From Polyangiaceae bacterium (lineage in GTDB: Bacteria > Myxococcota_A > Polyangia > Polyangiales > Polyangiaceae): DNA of 64,000 nucleotides. The DNA lies in assembly GCA_947475525.1 (NCBI GenBank), contig CANJMI010000001.1, positions 277,659-341,658 of the forward strand, written 5' to 3'. A program made the translations under genes and the position numbers. Below the pieces are notes generated by a model. It saw nothing but the letters and a program-made list of their open reading frames with translations. It made no database searches and was not told the origin of the DNA. Of the stretch, positions 1-8,553 are shown piece after piece (positions within the stretch are counted from its first letter, which is position 1; every line of letters starts with the position of its first letter).

Positions 1-386
1 GCTCTCACTTCGCCGACCTTGCCGACATGCAGGATGCGACCATCGTCAATGACGACATCGGCGACTGCGCCTTTCGCGCCCGTTCCGTCAACGACGGTGC
101 CACCCGTGATCACGACGTCGACCGTGTTTTCCAACGAAAATGCCGCATCACCAAGCCACGAGGGCTCCGCCCCGAGCGTCGCGGTGGCTGCGGGGGCGGT
201 GGCTGCGGTGGCTGCGGGGGCTGCGGTGGCTGCGGGGGCGACCACGGACGCTTGCGGCGCCGGCCCCCACGCGGGCGCGCTCGATGCTGAGACGAGGAGC
301 GCGCTTGTCGCGAGGGCCTCGGTTGCGGGTCCGCGGTGGCACGCCGGAACGAGTGCGGCGAGCGCCACTGCCACACGCGTCACCAT
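1..386 (-). CDS. N-acyl-D-amino-acid deacylase-like amidohydrolase lipoprotein, 5' part only
   Basis: The reading frame is open from an ATG at 384-386 to the left window edge, so only about 128 N-terminal residues are present. It opens with a short lipoprotein-type signal (MVTRVAVALAALVPAC, lipid Cys about residue 16). A long Ala/Pro/Thr linker follows, and then the start of an amidohydrolase fold: VITGGTVVDGTGA and a following DVVIDDGRI. That first beta-sandwich strand pair is typical of D-aminoacylase/N-acyl-D-amino-acid deacylases. The metal-binding HxH and the rest of the barrel lie outside the window, so the substrate cannot be judged. It diverges from the OmpA-like gene across a 117-bp gap. 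Confidence 0.6.
   Translation of the reverse strand, partial: MVTRVAVALAALVPACHRGPATEALATSALLVSASSAPAWGPAPQASVVAPAATAAPAATAATAPAATATLGAEPSWLGDAAFSLENTVDVVITGGTVVDGTGAKGAVADVVIDDGRILHVGKVGEVR
181..240. repeat. GC-rich tandem repeat coding an Ala-rich linker
   Basis: Imperfect copies of a GCGGTGGCTGCGG(GGG) unit follow each other. On the minus strand they encode Pro-Ala-Ala-Thr/Ala steps between the lipoprotein signal and the amidohydrolase domain. The unit structure suggests expansion by replication slippage. Confidence 0.7.
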
Positions 387-503
387 GCCCCGAGTCGACA
401 CGCCGATTCGATACACTGTTGCCGCGCTGGCCGCAGTTGCGATCGTGCTAAGCCCCCTTGCTCGGACGCGGTCCATCGGACACTGTCCGTGACGGAGCGA
501 AAA

Positions 504-1595
504 ATGATGGGACGCACGACGATTCGCAAGGTGGTTTCTTGGTTTGCGGCGCTCGGGATCGCGCTCGCGAGTCGGGCGGCGTTGGCGGGTGACGAGTCGC
601 GCCTTGGCGTGCGGTTCCAACAGATTGTTTCCGGCGACGACCATCCGTCGATCCTGCTCGAGCCGCGCGAGGGCGTCGTGAGTCTGAAGATCCGCCTCGA
701 ACGCACGGAAGCCGCGTCCCAGGGTTCGGCCGCAGGGGGCGGGTCCCAATCGGCGCCGGCGCTTTCGTCGGGTGCGCTCGCGGCGGGAACACACAAGGCG
801 CTGACGGTTACGCAACCGTTCGGAACGTTCGACTACACGGCGCACTTCGAGACGAAATTTGCGAACGGCGACAACTCGGCGTTCGACATGAAGTTTAGCC
901 TCACGCGAGTGGACAAGCTGAAGCTCGAGCTCGCTGCTGAAGACGTGAACCTCGAGAAACGCACGCTCTCGTTTCGCATCAACAATCCCGCAAAGAGCGC
1001 GACCCTCGAGGTCTACGGCAAGAGCGGCGCGAAGCTCGCTGCCGTCGCGAAGAACCTCGCGGGCACTCCGGGCGGCACGGCGATCGCGATGTCATGGACC
1101 GATCCCGGTGAAGATGTCCTCTACATCGAGCTCAAGGTGACCGACGTGGCAGGCTTCTGGAAAGGGATGCGCCTCAGCCCCTTCACGGTGAACATTCCTC
1201 ACGAGGAGCTCGAGTTCGAGAGCGGTAAATCGGACATTCGTCCCACCGAGGAGCCGAAGCTCCAGAAGACGCTCGGCCTCATCAAGGATGCGCTCGAGAA
1301 GTACGGCAAGCTCATCGACATGCGCCTCTATGTTGCGGGTTACACCGACACCGTGGGCTCGAAAGAATCGAATCGTGTTCTCTCCGCCAATCGCGCCCGA
1401 GCGATCGCCGGTTGGTACGCAAAGAACGGCTTGCGCATTCCGATTTTCTTTCAGGGTTTTGGTGAGGACGCGCTCGCGAAGCCGACGCCTGACGAGACCG
1501 CCGAGCAGGCGAACCGCCGCGCGCTCTACATTCTCGCCGGGCAGACGCCGTCGACCACCACGAACCTTCCCAAAGCGAATTGGGCAAGGCACTGA
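504..1595 (+). CDS. OmpA-family peptidoglycan-binding protein
   Basis: A 363-residue exported protein. A signal peptide of about 30 residues (KVVSWFAALGIALASRAALAG) precedes a beta-rich N-terminal region of unknown fold. The last ~120 residues form an OmpA C-terminal domain: LEFESGKSDIRP, VAGYTDTVGS with the conserved Asp, and RVLSANRARAIAGWY with the Arg that contacts diaminopimelate. The family anchors proteins or the outer membrane to peptidoglycan. The start at 504 was chosen because GGAG lies 7 nt upstream and the signal peptide begins there; a second ATG follows at 507. A longer open frame exists upstream but has no signal-like sequence. Confidence 0.85.
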   Translation: MMGRTTIRKVVSWFAALGIALASRAALAGDESRLGVRFQQIVSGDDHPSILLEPREGVVSLKIRLERTEAASQGSAAGGGSQSAPALSSGALAAGTHKALTVTQPFGTFDYTAHFETKFANGDNSAFDMKFSLTRVDKLKLELAAEDVNLEKRTLSFRINNPAKSATLEVYGKSGAKLAAVAKNLAGTPGGTAIAMSWTDPGEDVLYIELKVTDVAGFWKGMRLSPFTVNIPHEELEFESGKSDIRPTEEPKLQKTLGLIKDALEKYGKLIDMRLYVAGYTDTVGSKESNRVLSANRARAIAGWYAKNGLRIPIFFQGFGEDALAKPTPDETAEQANRRALYILAGQTPSTTTNLPKANWARH

Positions 1596-1599
1596 TTGT

Positions 1600-1621
1600 G
1601 ACGGCTGCCACGAGAGCCGTC
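1600..1621. terminator. possible bidirectional hairpin between convergent genes
   Basis: GACGGCT at 1600-1606 pairs with AGCCGTC at 1615-1621 around an 8-nt loop, directly between the convergent OmpA-like and FG-GAP genes, reaching into the stop codon of the latter. There is no T-run on either side, so it is at best a weak or factor-assisted terminator. Confidence 0.3.
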
Positions 1622-3434
1622 AGTCTGGCTTGACGATCAGGACCTGATTGCGCTCGACGTTGGTGAGGACTTTGTCTTTGCCGGTGTCGGGCCAGTGCAC
1701 GCGAACTTCGAAGACCGGGGTGCTGGCGTTTTTGCCGAGCCCGAAGTGGGCCGTCATCTCGCTCTGGGAGAGGAAGTTTGAGCCCGTGTTGATCATCGAG
1801 AGGATGGTTTTCCCGCCTTTTTGCGCCGTCACGACGACCCGCGCGCCGACGGCGTCACGGCCTTCTTTGGTGAGCACGCGCACGCGCAGCCAGTCGCGCC
1901 CTCCGGCATCGTTGCGATAGAAGAGCGGCTGCTCTTGGTTGTTCACGATGAACATGTCGAGGTCGCCGTCGTGGTCGTAGTCGAGCGTCATGAGCGCCTT
2001 GCCTGAGCGCTTGTCCATGAGCCCAAGTTGTTCGGCTGCCTGCACCATCGTCCCGTTGTCGTTGCGCCAAAAACGCATGGGATCGTTGGTGTAAAAGTCG
2101 CCTTTGGTCGTGAAGGGGTAGTCGGTTCCGTTGGTGACCGCGAGGTCGAGGTCGCCGTCGTTGTCGTAGTCGAACATCTCCGCGCCCCAGGCCCAAAAGC
2201 CCGCGTTGACGCCGAGTTGTTCGGTGTTCGCGTCGCTGAATTGTCGGTTGCCGAGGTAACGGTACAAGTGGTTGCCGTACTCGCCGCTGTTGCAGAGGCC
2301 GTGCACGCAGGTCGGCCCGTTCGAGATCGACGTGACGAGCCAATCGAGGAGGCCGTCGCCATCGAGGTCTCCGATGGCCGAGCCCATGCCGAAGGTTTCC
2401 TTCGCGACGCCGGAGTTGAACGTGCCGTTGCTGAAGGTGCCGTGATCGTTCCAGAGAAAGCGGCTCGTCCGGTAGTCGCCGGCGATGGCGAGCTCGGGCC
2501 AATCGTCGCCGTCGAAATCAACCATCGCGCTCGAGTAGCTGAAGACGCTCTCGTAGGAGCCATCGAAGCCCTTCGCGTCGATCGTTGCGTTCGCGGCGAT
2601 GGTCATGTCATCGAAGAAACCAGGCTGCGTTTTTCCACGGTTGCGGAAGAGTCGCGTTCGGCCGGCGAGCTTCGGATCGAGAAATCCATAGTCGCCCGAG
2701 CCTTTCGGTCCCCATTCGGCGACGTGCAGGTCGAGCCAACCGTCGCGGTCATAGTCACCTACGGAGATGCTCGTCCCCGCCTTCACGATGCCGTCGTCCA
2801 TCGCGACGCCCCGCGCGAGGGCTACTTCTTCGAAGTGACCTTTGCCGTCGTTCAAGTAGAGGTAATACCGATCGTTGCCGACGGTATTGACGAAGAGATC
2901 GAGGTCCGCGTCGTTGTCGATGTCGATCCATGCCGCGCCGTTCGTCGTGCCGAAACGCTGAAGGCCGGCTTTCGCGGTGACGTCGTCGAAGGTGCCGTCG
3001 CCCGCGTTGCGGAACAAAATCGGCGTCGCGATCATGGTCGTCACGAAGAGGTCGGGCCAGCCGTCGTTGTCAAAGTCTCCGACCGCGGCGCCGCCCGTGA
3101 TGACGTTGAGCTGGCACGCGAGTGGGGTGATGCAATTGGTCGGTGGGTCGAATGGCGCGCCTTGGCGGTAGTTCAGCCCGAGAGCTTCGGTGACTTCGGC
3201 GAAGCCTCCTTCGACCGTGGTGTTCTCGCAGCCTTCGCAGACGCCGTAGCCCGAACCATCGGGAAGGCATGTCTGCACGCCCTTCGCCTTCGATGCCGGG
3301 CAGGGGCAGAGGTTCGTGCGGCCGCGAATGCACACTGCGCGAGGCGCGTCGTCCGTGCTGCAGGACATGCCGAGCAGCGCGAACGCGAAGACAATTGAAC
3401 GGTGGATCACGTGCACAACGTCATAGTTTGGCAT
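1620..3434 (-). CDS. FG-GAP/VCBS repeat lipoprotein with ASPIC/UnbV tail (CRTAC1-like)
   Basis: 604 residues. A lipoprotein signal (FAFALLGMSC, Cys about residue 25) is followed by a short Cys-rich segment and then at least seven FG-GAP-type blade repeats with calcium-loop Asp motifs such as DFDNDGWPDL, DIDNDADLDL and DYDHDGDLDM. These predict an integrin-like beta-propeller. The C-terminal ~75 residues (VGARVVV, SQSEMTAHFGLG, VHWPDTG) match the ASPIC/UnbV module that follows such propellers in CRTAC1-like proteins. It probably acts on the cell surface in binding or adhesion. The ATG overlaps the upstream gene by 14 bp; GTG codons at residues 7 and 9 are alternative starts. Confidence 0.85.
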   Translation of the reverse strand: MPNYDVVHVIHRSIVFAFALLGMSCSTDDAPRAVCIRGRTNLCPCPASKAKGVQTCLPDGSGYGVCEGCENTTVEGGFAEVTEALGLNYRQGAPFDPPTNCITPLACQLNVITGGAAVGDFDNDGWPDLFVTTMIATPILFRNAGDGTFDDVTAKAGLQRFGTTNGAAWIDIDNDADLDLFVNTVGNDRYYLYLNDGKGHFEEVALARGVAMDDGIVKAGTSISVGDYDRDGWLDLHVAEWGPKGSGDYGFLDPKLAGRTRLFRNRGKTQPGFFDDMTIAANATIDAKGFDGSYESVFSYSSAMVDFDGDDWPELAIAGDYRTSRFLWNDHGTFSNGTFNSGVAKETFGMGSAIGDLDGDGLLDWLVTSISNGPTCVHGLCNSGEYGNHLYRYLGNRQFSDANTEQLGVNAGFWAWGAEMFDYDNDGDLDLAVTNGTDYPFTTKGDFYTNDPMRFWRNDNGTMVQAAEQLGLMDKRSGKALMTLDYDHDGDLDMFIVNNQEQPLFYRNDAGGRDWLRVRVLTKEGRDAVGARVVVTAQKGGKTILSMINTGSNFLSQSEMTAHFGLGKNASTPVFEVRVHWPDTGKDKVLTNVERNQVLIVKPD

Positions 3435-4332
3435 CGCACGCGGCGTAAATCATGGCCAAACGCCGCGCGTCCTCTTCGGACTGCGGCACGAGGAGCGCGA
3501 TGGCGACGCCCGGCGGCGGGGCGGCACCGGGTCCGAGAAACACGAGGCGCACGTCGCGCTCTTCCGGGATCGGCAGGACGGCGACGCGCATTCCAGGAAA
3601 TGTGCTCACTTGCGCGCCCGTGGAGTCCGTTCGTTCGGCGTGAGCGGGCATGCTTTTACGTCGCTCGGTGGCAGCTTCGGGATCGTCGCCTTTGAAGGGC
3701 GGCGGCCTCAGCTCGTGCGCGGAGTCCGGCGGCGTCGAGCCCGGGTTGGACGATAGGCTCGCGTCGCGGCGATTGCGTTCGGCCTCTTCGAGCGGCGAGT
3801 ATTCGGTGCGGCGCGCGTAGTCGGGATCGATCGCCATGAGCGCGCGGCGCAGCATCGTTTCAGGTCGAATGCGCGTGTCTTCGTCGCTGTCTTCGCCGCG
3901 AATCGCAAAGCGCATGCGAGGCGCAAGGGTGACTTCGGGCTCCGGCGGAACCCGCGGCACGATCGTGCTGTCGCTGCCGAGACCTCCGCGGCGCGCCTGG
4001 GCTTTTCGCGCAAGTTCGGTCGCCGCATCGGCTGCCATCGAGCGGCTGCGGGCGTCCAGCTCACTGGCAATATCCGCCGCCATCTTGAAGAGCTCGAGAG
4101 CGCGCAGGTCGGCATCGCGATCCGCCGCTGTGCTCGCGGCACGTCGTAGCCACTTCAAGGCCTCGACATCGTCGCCGCTCTCCCACATCGTCGCCGCGGC
4201 TGAGAGGGCCCAGTGCACGTCTTCGGAGTCGGCTTCGTTCGCGATGGGGAACGAGCGGGACCGCCCGTCGCGACCCTGTTTCGTGGCAGCGAGGGTTCCC
4301 GGTCGTGAGTCCGCTTGGGGCTTACGGGCCAT
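3421..4332 (-). CDS. conserved hypothetical protein, helical N-terminus
   Basis: 303 residues with no signal peptide or membrane segment. Residues ~35-115 are strongly helical and Ala-rich (WALSAAATMWESGDDVEALK, then ELFKMAADIASELDARS), which resembles a short TPR/SEL1-like repeat. The middle is acidic, low-complexity and likely disordered. The last ~60 residues (FPGMRVAVLPIPEERDVRLV, then PPGVAIALLVPQSEEDARRL) look like a small folded beta domain. The gene lies 2 bp after the M23 peptidase stop and overlaps the FG-GAP gene, so it belongs to that leftward run. No function can be assigned. Confidence 0.75.
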   Translation of the reverse strand: MARKPQADSRPGTLAATKQGRDGRSRSFPIANEADSEDVHWALSAAATMWESGDDVEALKWLRRAASTAADRDADLRALELFKMAADIASELDARSRSMAADAATELARKAQARRGGLGSDSTIVPRVPPEPEVTLAPRMRFAIRGEDSDEDTRIRPETMLRRALMAIDPDYARRTEYSPLEEAERNRRDASLSSNPGSTPPDSAHELRPPPFKGDDPEAATERRKSMPAHAERTDSTGAQVSTFPGMRVAVLPIPEERDVRLVFLGPGAAPPPGVAIALLVPQSEEDARRLAMIYAACDAKL

Positions 4333-4334
4333 CG

Positions 4335-5906
4335 TCAGCGAGACCGAAGGCGGCTTCGTCGCCGCCGAGCGACCAGTAGGAGGCCACCGATGGCGAGCGC
4401 CCCGATTGACGTTGTATTTTTCATAGAACCGACCGCAGGCGCCAGCGGGGCTCCCGCCGTCGACGCGTGCACAGCGCAGCTCGCACTTGCCGAGTTCCCG
4501 CCGCTCGTTGCCTCCGGGTCGGTTGGCTCGGGCAGGCTCGGCGTTCCGTTCCCGCCGCCCCCGCCGCCGCCCGCGTCATCGACGACGTACGCGAGGCCTT
4601 CGACCGTCACCCACACCGCGCGCCGCGGGAAGGGTGGACCCTCCGCCAATTCCAACACGGCTGCGCCTGCGTCTTTCAACGCGGCGGGATCCATGTGCCA
4701 CCCCGGGGCATCGCTTGCGGCGAGCTTGCGTCGCGTCGCGCCGTCGAGCACCCAAATGAGCTTAGCGTCGCTCGGATCGACGAAAGCCTTCGGCGCACTT
4801 GGCAGTGCTTTACCCTCCGGCAACGCGCTCGCGTCGGCAGTAAGCTCGTCCCAAAACGACGTCAGCTTCCATGCGGTCGCAGTCGCCTCCGCGAGCGGGC
4901 GACGCGCACCCGTGAGTTCGAGCGGGGCACACGCAAGGGTCGTCGGGCTCTCCAGCAATTCGTGCCGGGTCGCATCCTCGGCGTCGATCGCGCGGAGGCG
5001 TACGGCGTGCGTGGCCCCGTCGAACAACGAGAGTGGCGAGGCTGCCGCAAAGGCGTGGTTGCACGAGCCGAGTGTGTCGCAGAGGTCGCTTCGCTCGCGA
5101 TCGGCGAGGAGCTGCGCTTCGTTTGATGGGGGAGTCGCGTCCACGTCGAGTTCGACTGCTACCGCTGCGCCCGGCTTCTCGGGATCGAAGGCCCAGCCGA
5201 CGAGACGCTCGCAGTCCGCGAGTTCGAGAGCGCCGCGCGGCGGCTGGCTGAGCGTGGCTTGATACGCTGTCACGAGCGAGAGGTAGGGAGGCACGTACAC
5301 CGAGCCGATGTTCGCGATGTTTTGCTTGATGTTGAAGTGCAGGTGAACCGAGGTGGAGGTTCCTCCGAAGTTGTTCGACACCTTGCCGAGGAGGTCGCCG
5401 CGTTTCACTTTTTCGCCCACGCTCACCTGAACGCTATCCATGTGGAGGTAGTCGTAGCGTGTGCCGTCGGGGGCGGTGAGGTAGACCGAGTAGCTGCCGA
5501 TACTCGTGATCGTTCCGTCGACGACGGCTATCGCCCCGTGGACGTTGCCCTCACAGCTCGCGGCGCGGATGTCCTGCCCTTGATGCCCCGTGCCGGCCGG
5601 GCATAGCGGCATGTCCCAGCTTCGCTCTTCGCAGTAGTTGTCACGCCACGGGTAGGAAAAGTTCACGGGGGCGCACTGGCTGCCGCTCGGGCCGTAAAGC
5701 CCGCCGGTCATGTAGACTTGCGAGTTCGCGTAGGCCTTTCCTTGAATCGGGAAGAGCAGGCCGGGCGCGTACACCTTCGCGTCGACGCGCCCGTCGCCTG
5801 AGCCCGCGATGAGATCGCCCGGCGGCAGGAAGGTGAAGTCCTCGGCGTAGGCGGTGGTTGCAAGCGTCGCTACGCCCAATAGAACTGCTGCTAGAACGCG
5901 TTTCAT
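4335..5906 (-). CDS. M23/LytM-type peptidase with MYXO-CTERM-like tail
   Basis: 523 residues from the ATG at 5904-5906, which overlaps the upstream stop as ATGA. A signal peptide (RVLAAVLLGVATLATTAYA) leads to a LytM domain with the zinc ligands in GHQGQD (about residue 105, HxxxD) and HLHFN (about residue 190). Such domains cleave peptidoglycan cross-links or, as inactive forms, regulate amidases. Residues ~220-470 form an extra domain of unknown role. The C-terminus has a Gly/Pro/Ser linker, a lone Cys, a hydrophobic stretch (GALAIGGLLLVA) and RRRRSRLRSR. This is the three-part layout of MYXO-CTERM sorting tails, so surface anchoring is likely. Confidence 0.85.
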   Translation of the reverse strand: MKRVLAAVLLGVATLATTAYAEDFTFLPPGDLIAGSGDGRVDAKVYAPGLLFPIQGKAYANSQVYMTGGLYGPSGSQCAPVNFSYPWRDNYCEERSWDMPLCPAGTGHQGQDIRAASCEGNVHGAIAVVDGTITSIGSYSVYLTAPDGTRYDYLHMDSVQVSVGEKVKRGDLLGKVSNNFGGTSTSVHLHFNIKQNIANIGSVYVPPYLSLVTAYQATLSQPPRGALELADCERLVGWAFDPEKPGAAVAVELDVDATPPSNEAQLLADRERSDLCDTLGSCNHAFAAASPLSLFDGATHAVRLRAIDAEDATRHELLESPTTLACAPLELTGARRPLAEATATAWKLTSFWDELTADASALPEGKALPSAPKAFVDPSDAKLIWVLDGATRRKLAASDAPGWHMDPAALKDAGAAVLELAEGPPFPRRAVWVTVEGLAYVVDDAGGGGGGGNGTPSLPEPTDPEATSGGNSASASCAVHASTAGAPLAPAVGSMKNTTSIGALAIGGLLLVARRRRSRLRSR

Positions 5907-6499
5907 CGCGTGCCCCCTTCGCCGCCGACGTAGCGCAGTCGATTGGCGATCGCGGTGACGTGCGCCGCGCCTTGGCAGCGCGTGTCCTGCCGTTCGAAAC
6001 ACTCGAGATCGAGCGAATAGGCGACGCCATTTTCGAGCCACGATGCGCTCACAATTCCTTCGTTTTCAGTGATGAATGCGGGTCGTCCGCGAACTTCGGA
6101 GCGTCCACGCGCGGGCGGGATCTCCGGGTAGTCGTGTGCGAGCCGCGTGCCGTGGAGCGCGGTCGTGAGCCCGCCGTCCTTCGTGGACAACGCGTACCAA
6201 TGCGGCCCGGTGGTGATCACCGCCGTGCGCAAAAGCTTCGGTTCGTCGACGACGAGCACGGGCACCGGCGAGTGTGCAAGCTCGCGGCGTGCCGCTTCGG
6301 AGAGCTCCTTGAGCGCGGGCCCGTCGACCGACGTCGGCCAGCTCGGCGTTCCCACGAGGGCTTTGCGAGCGTCTACGGGTGCCGCCTTCGTGACGGCGGT
6401 GGGCGTCGGCTTGGGCGGGCGTCGGTCGAACGCATCACCCGACTCCGCACAGCCTGCCACGACGAGCGCAAGGATACCGACGAGTCGCGGTGCGAGCAT
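5903..6499 (-). CDS. hypothetical lipoprotein
   Basis: 198 residues from an ATG at 6497-6499. The lipobox is LVVAGC (Cys 17), followed by a Pro/Thr linker. The mature part has two beta-rich halves (VPVLVVDEPKLLRTAVITTG; GRPAFITENEGIVSASWLENG) and ends near CFERQDTRC, a likely disulfide. The ending YSLDLECFE...ANRLRYVGGE resembles small periplasmic domains found before or beside peptidases, but the family is not recognised. Its stop overlaps the M23 start by 4 bp, so the two products are probably made together. A 128-bp gap separates it from msrQ. Confidence 0.75.
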   Translation of the reverse strand: MLAPRLVGILALVVAGCAESGDAFDRRPPKPTPTAVTKAAPVDARKALVGTPSWPTSVDGPALKELSEAARRELAHSPVPVLVVDEPKLLRTAVITTGPHWYALSTKDGGLTTALHGTRLAHDYPEIPPARGRSEVRGRPAFITENEGIVSASWLENGVAYSLDLECFERQDTRCQGAAHVTAIANRLRYVGGEGGTR

Positions 6500-6627
6500 C
6501 GTGGCAGAGCGTACGCCGATCTGCTCCGCGAACAAGCCATCCTGCGTGCCCGCGCCGGAGGAACGGAAAGATGTCAGGCGCGCGGTTGCCGAGCCTGCCG
6601 AAGCGCGCTCGTCCAAGCCGAGAGCGA

Positions 6628-7233
6628 TCAGGCAGGCGAGCTGGGTCCGCGGGCCTTCTTGCCGAGGAGGAGGCGCACGGCGAACGAGGCGCCGAGGATC
6701 ACGGCGTAGATGACGGGTTCGCGCACGTCGGCCTTCACGCGCATCACGTAATGCACGACGGCGAGCACCCCCGCGAGGTAGGCGAGCCGGTGCAGAGCTT
6801 GCCAGCGTTTCGGGCCAAGTCGCTGCAGGGCGCGTTTGGTCGAGGTGAGCGCGAGCGGCGTCATGACGACGACAGCCGCGAGGCCGACAGCGATGAAGGG
6901 TCGCGAGCTTACGTCCTTGGCGAGGGTCCGCCACGCGAACCCTTGGTCGAGCGCCACGTAGACGAGGAGGTGTGCGAGCGCCGAAAAAAAGGCAGCAAGC
7001 CCGAGCGTCTTGCGAAGCTTGAGGGGCCACTTCGCGCCGGTGACGAGCTTGAGCGGCGTGCACAGCAGTGAGGCGACGAGCAACACCAGGGCGAGCAAAC
7101 CGAGCCTGTGCAGGGCCGTCTCGACCGGGTTTACCCCGAGTCCACCCGTTGCGGCGCGCACAGCGAGGATCGCAAACGGTGCGAGCGTGCCGGTGAGCAC
7201 GGCGGGCTGTAGCCAATCGCTGCGGCGCATCAC
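6628..7233 (-). CDS. msrQ: MsrQ, haem-binding membrane subunit of the periplasmic methionine sulfoxide reductase
   Basis: 201 residues, about six membrane helices (for example LGLLALVLLVASLLCTPLKL and AVGLAAVVVMTPLALTS), with the family's helix-borne histidines (ALHRLG, ALAHLLVY, LHRLAYLAGVLAVVHYVM). MsrQ passes quinol or flavin electrons to MsrP. It begins immediately after the msrP stop: a GTG at 7231-7233 is followed by an ATG at 7228-7230, and either may be used. Length and motif order match the YedZ/MsrQ family. Confidence 0.92.
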   Translation of the reverse strand: MMRRSDWLQPAVLTGTLAPFAILAVRAATGGLGVNPVETALHRLGLLALVLLVASLLCTPLKLVTGAKWPLKLRKTLGLAAFFSALAHLLVYVALDQGFAWRTLAKDVSSRPFIAVGLAAVVVMTPLALTSTKRALQRLGPKRWQALHRLAYLAGVLAVVHYVMRVKADVREPVIYAVILGASFAVRLLLGKKARGPSSPA

Positions 7234-8250
7234 TTAAAAGTTCTGCGTGAGGTCCATGCCTCCGTACAAGTGGGCGACGGCGTCGGCGTAGCCATTGAAC
7301 GCAAGCGTGTCGATTCGCTCGAGCTTGCCGATGCGCCGTTCGGAGCCTTGGCTCCAGCGCGGGTGATCGACCGCGGGGTTCACGTTCGCGTAAAAGCCGT
7401 ATTCGGACGGGCCCGCTGCGGCCCAGGTGGTCTTCGGGCGCTCGCGGGTGAGAGCGATCGACACGATGGATTTGCAGCTTTTGAAGCCGTATTTCCAAGG
7501 CACGACCAATCGGATCGGCGCGCCGTTTTGTCCGAGCAGCGGGGTGCCGTAGAGACCAACGGCCAAGAGCGTGAGCGGATGCATCGCCTCGTCGAGACGG
7601 AGACCCTCGACGTACGGCCAGTCGAGCACGGCGCTGGTCTGGCCGGGCAGTTGCTCTGGATCGAGCAGCGTCGTGAATTGCACGAACCGCGCGTGGGAGG
7701 TCGGCTTCACGCGGGCGAGCAGCGACGAAAGCGGAAAGCCCACCCATGGGATGACCATCGACCACGCCTCGACGCAACGCATGCGGTAGACGCGCTCTTC
7801 GAGGGGAAACCACCGCGTGAGATCGTCGACGTCGACCGTTTGCGGCGCATGCACTTCGCCTTCGATTCGAACGGTCCAAGGCGCGGTGCGGAGCGACCCG
7901 GCGTTTCGGGCGGGGGCCGATTTGCTGAGGCCGAGCTCGTAGAAATTGTTGTAGGTCGTCACTGCGTCGAAGGCCGTCGCTTCGCCTCGCGGCACACTGA
8001 ACGGGCTTGGCGTGAGCGGACTCCACGGGCTCGCTTGGCCGAAAGGCGCAGGGGGCGGGGCGGGCGGGGTACCAGGCGGGCCTGAGCTCACGCCTCCACG
8101 CTCCGAGAGCCACGTGAGTCCGGCGCCCAAGCCCGCGCTCGTGCCGATGAAGGCTCCCGCTCGCGCGAGGAATTCACGGCGGCGCGCATAGAGCGCAGGC
8201 GCGGTGATCTCCGCTCCTTTGGGTTCCGGCGGCAGACGCTGAGCGACCAA
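7234..8250 (-). CDS. msrP: MsrP, molybdopterin protein-methionine-sulfoxide reductase
   Basis: 338 residues. A Tat signal ([10 protein letters not shown], then a hydrophobic stretch) exports the folded protein. The sulfite-oxidase-fold body carries the molybdenum-ligating Cys in [14 protein letters not shown] (about residue 159) and the family strings [16 protein letters not shown] and [16 protein letters not shown]. MsrP reduces methionine sulfoxide residues in periplasmic proteins with electrons from MsrQ, encoded directly downstream. The ATG at 8250 gives a normal-length Tat leader. It probably starts the leftward operon reaching toward the M23 and FG-GAP genes. Confidence 0.93.
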   Translation of the reverse strand: MVAQRLPPEPKGAEITAPALYARRREFLARAGAFIGTSAGLGAGLTWLSERGGVSSGPPGTPPAPPPAPFGQASPWSPLTPSPFSVPRGEATAFDAVTTYNNFYELGLSKSAPARNAGSLRTAPWTVRIEGEVHAPQTVDVDDLTRWFPLEERVYRMRCVEAWSMVIPWVGFPLSSLLARVKPTSHARFVQFTTLLDPEQLPGQTSAVLDWPYVEGLRLDEAMHPLTLLAVGLYGTPLLGQNGAPIRLVVPWKYGFKSCKSIVSIALTRERPKTTWAAAGPSEYGFYANVNPAVDHPRWSQGSERRIGKLERIDTLAFNGYADAVAHLYGGMDLTQNF

Positions 8251-8553
8251 GGCCCGACCTTACCTCAACCTCGCTCAACCGCGGAACACGCGAATGGACT
8301 TGCGTCCTCGAGGGGCATCACAAAGGATGCGCCCCCCCATGGCAGCCCGACCCGACCGACAGACCAAGTCCCTGGAAACCAAGCTCGCTCGCAAAGCGAC
8401 CCGTACCGGCAAGCCTGGCGCGAAAGCCAAGCGCTGGCAGCGCGCACTCGCCCGCGTGAAGGTTGAAGGCGCCCCCGCCGCGACCTGACGCTCGCCGTTC
8501 GGTTGTAGGGCTTTCCACAATTAGCCCGTTGGTGCGATAGTGTGGGCTCAGCC
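8251..8553. other. 303-bp divergent intergenic region
   Basis: Lies between the leftward msrP operon and the rightward lipoprotein gene. It holds one plausible small basic reading frame (8339-8488). No convincing promoter boxes, hairpins or RNA structures were seen by eye. Confidence 0.4.
8339..8488 (+). CDS. small basic protein, uncertain
   Basis: A 49-residue frame rich in Lys and Arg (SLETKLARKATRTGKPGAK, then KRWQRALARVKVEG), with many codons ending in G or C like its neighbours. It fills a gap otherwise empty on both strands. AAAGG lies about 13 nt upstream of the ATG at 8339, rather far; another in-frame ATG at 8327 is too close. The composition recalls small nucleic-acid-binding proteins, but no family is recognised. 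It could also be a chance frame. Confidence 0.4.
   Translation: MAARPDRQTKSLETKLARKATRTGKPGAKAKRWQRALARVKVEGAPAAT

Noticed and set aside
2028..3398. Long plus-strand open frame (456 residues) opposite the FG-GAP gene
   Set aside because: It mirrors the FG-GAP repeats, has Val/Glu/Arg-biased composition, and no ribosome site; the minus-strand frame has a lipobox and clear domains.
6500..8113. Upstream extension of the lipoprotein frame through msrQ and msrP
   Set aside because: The extension is an antisense-like Arg/Pro-rich read of known genes; the real start at 6499 has a lipobox directly after it.
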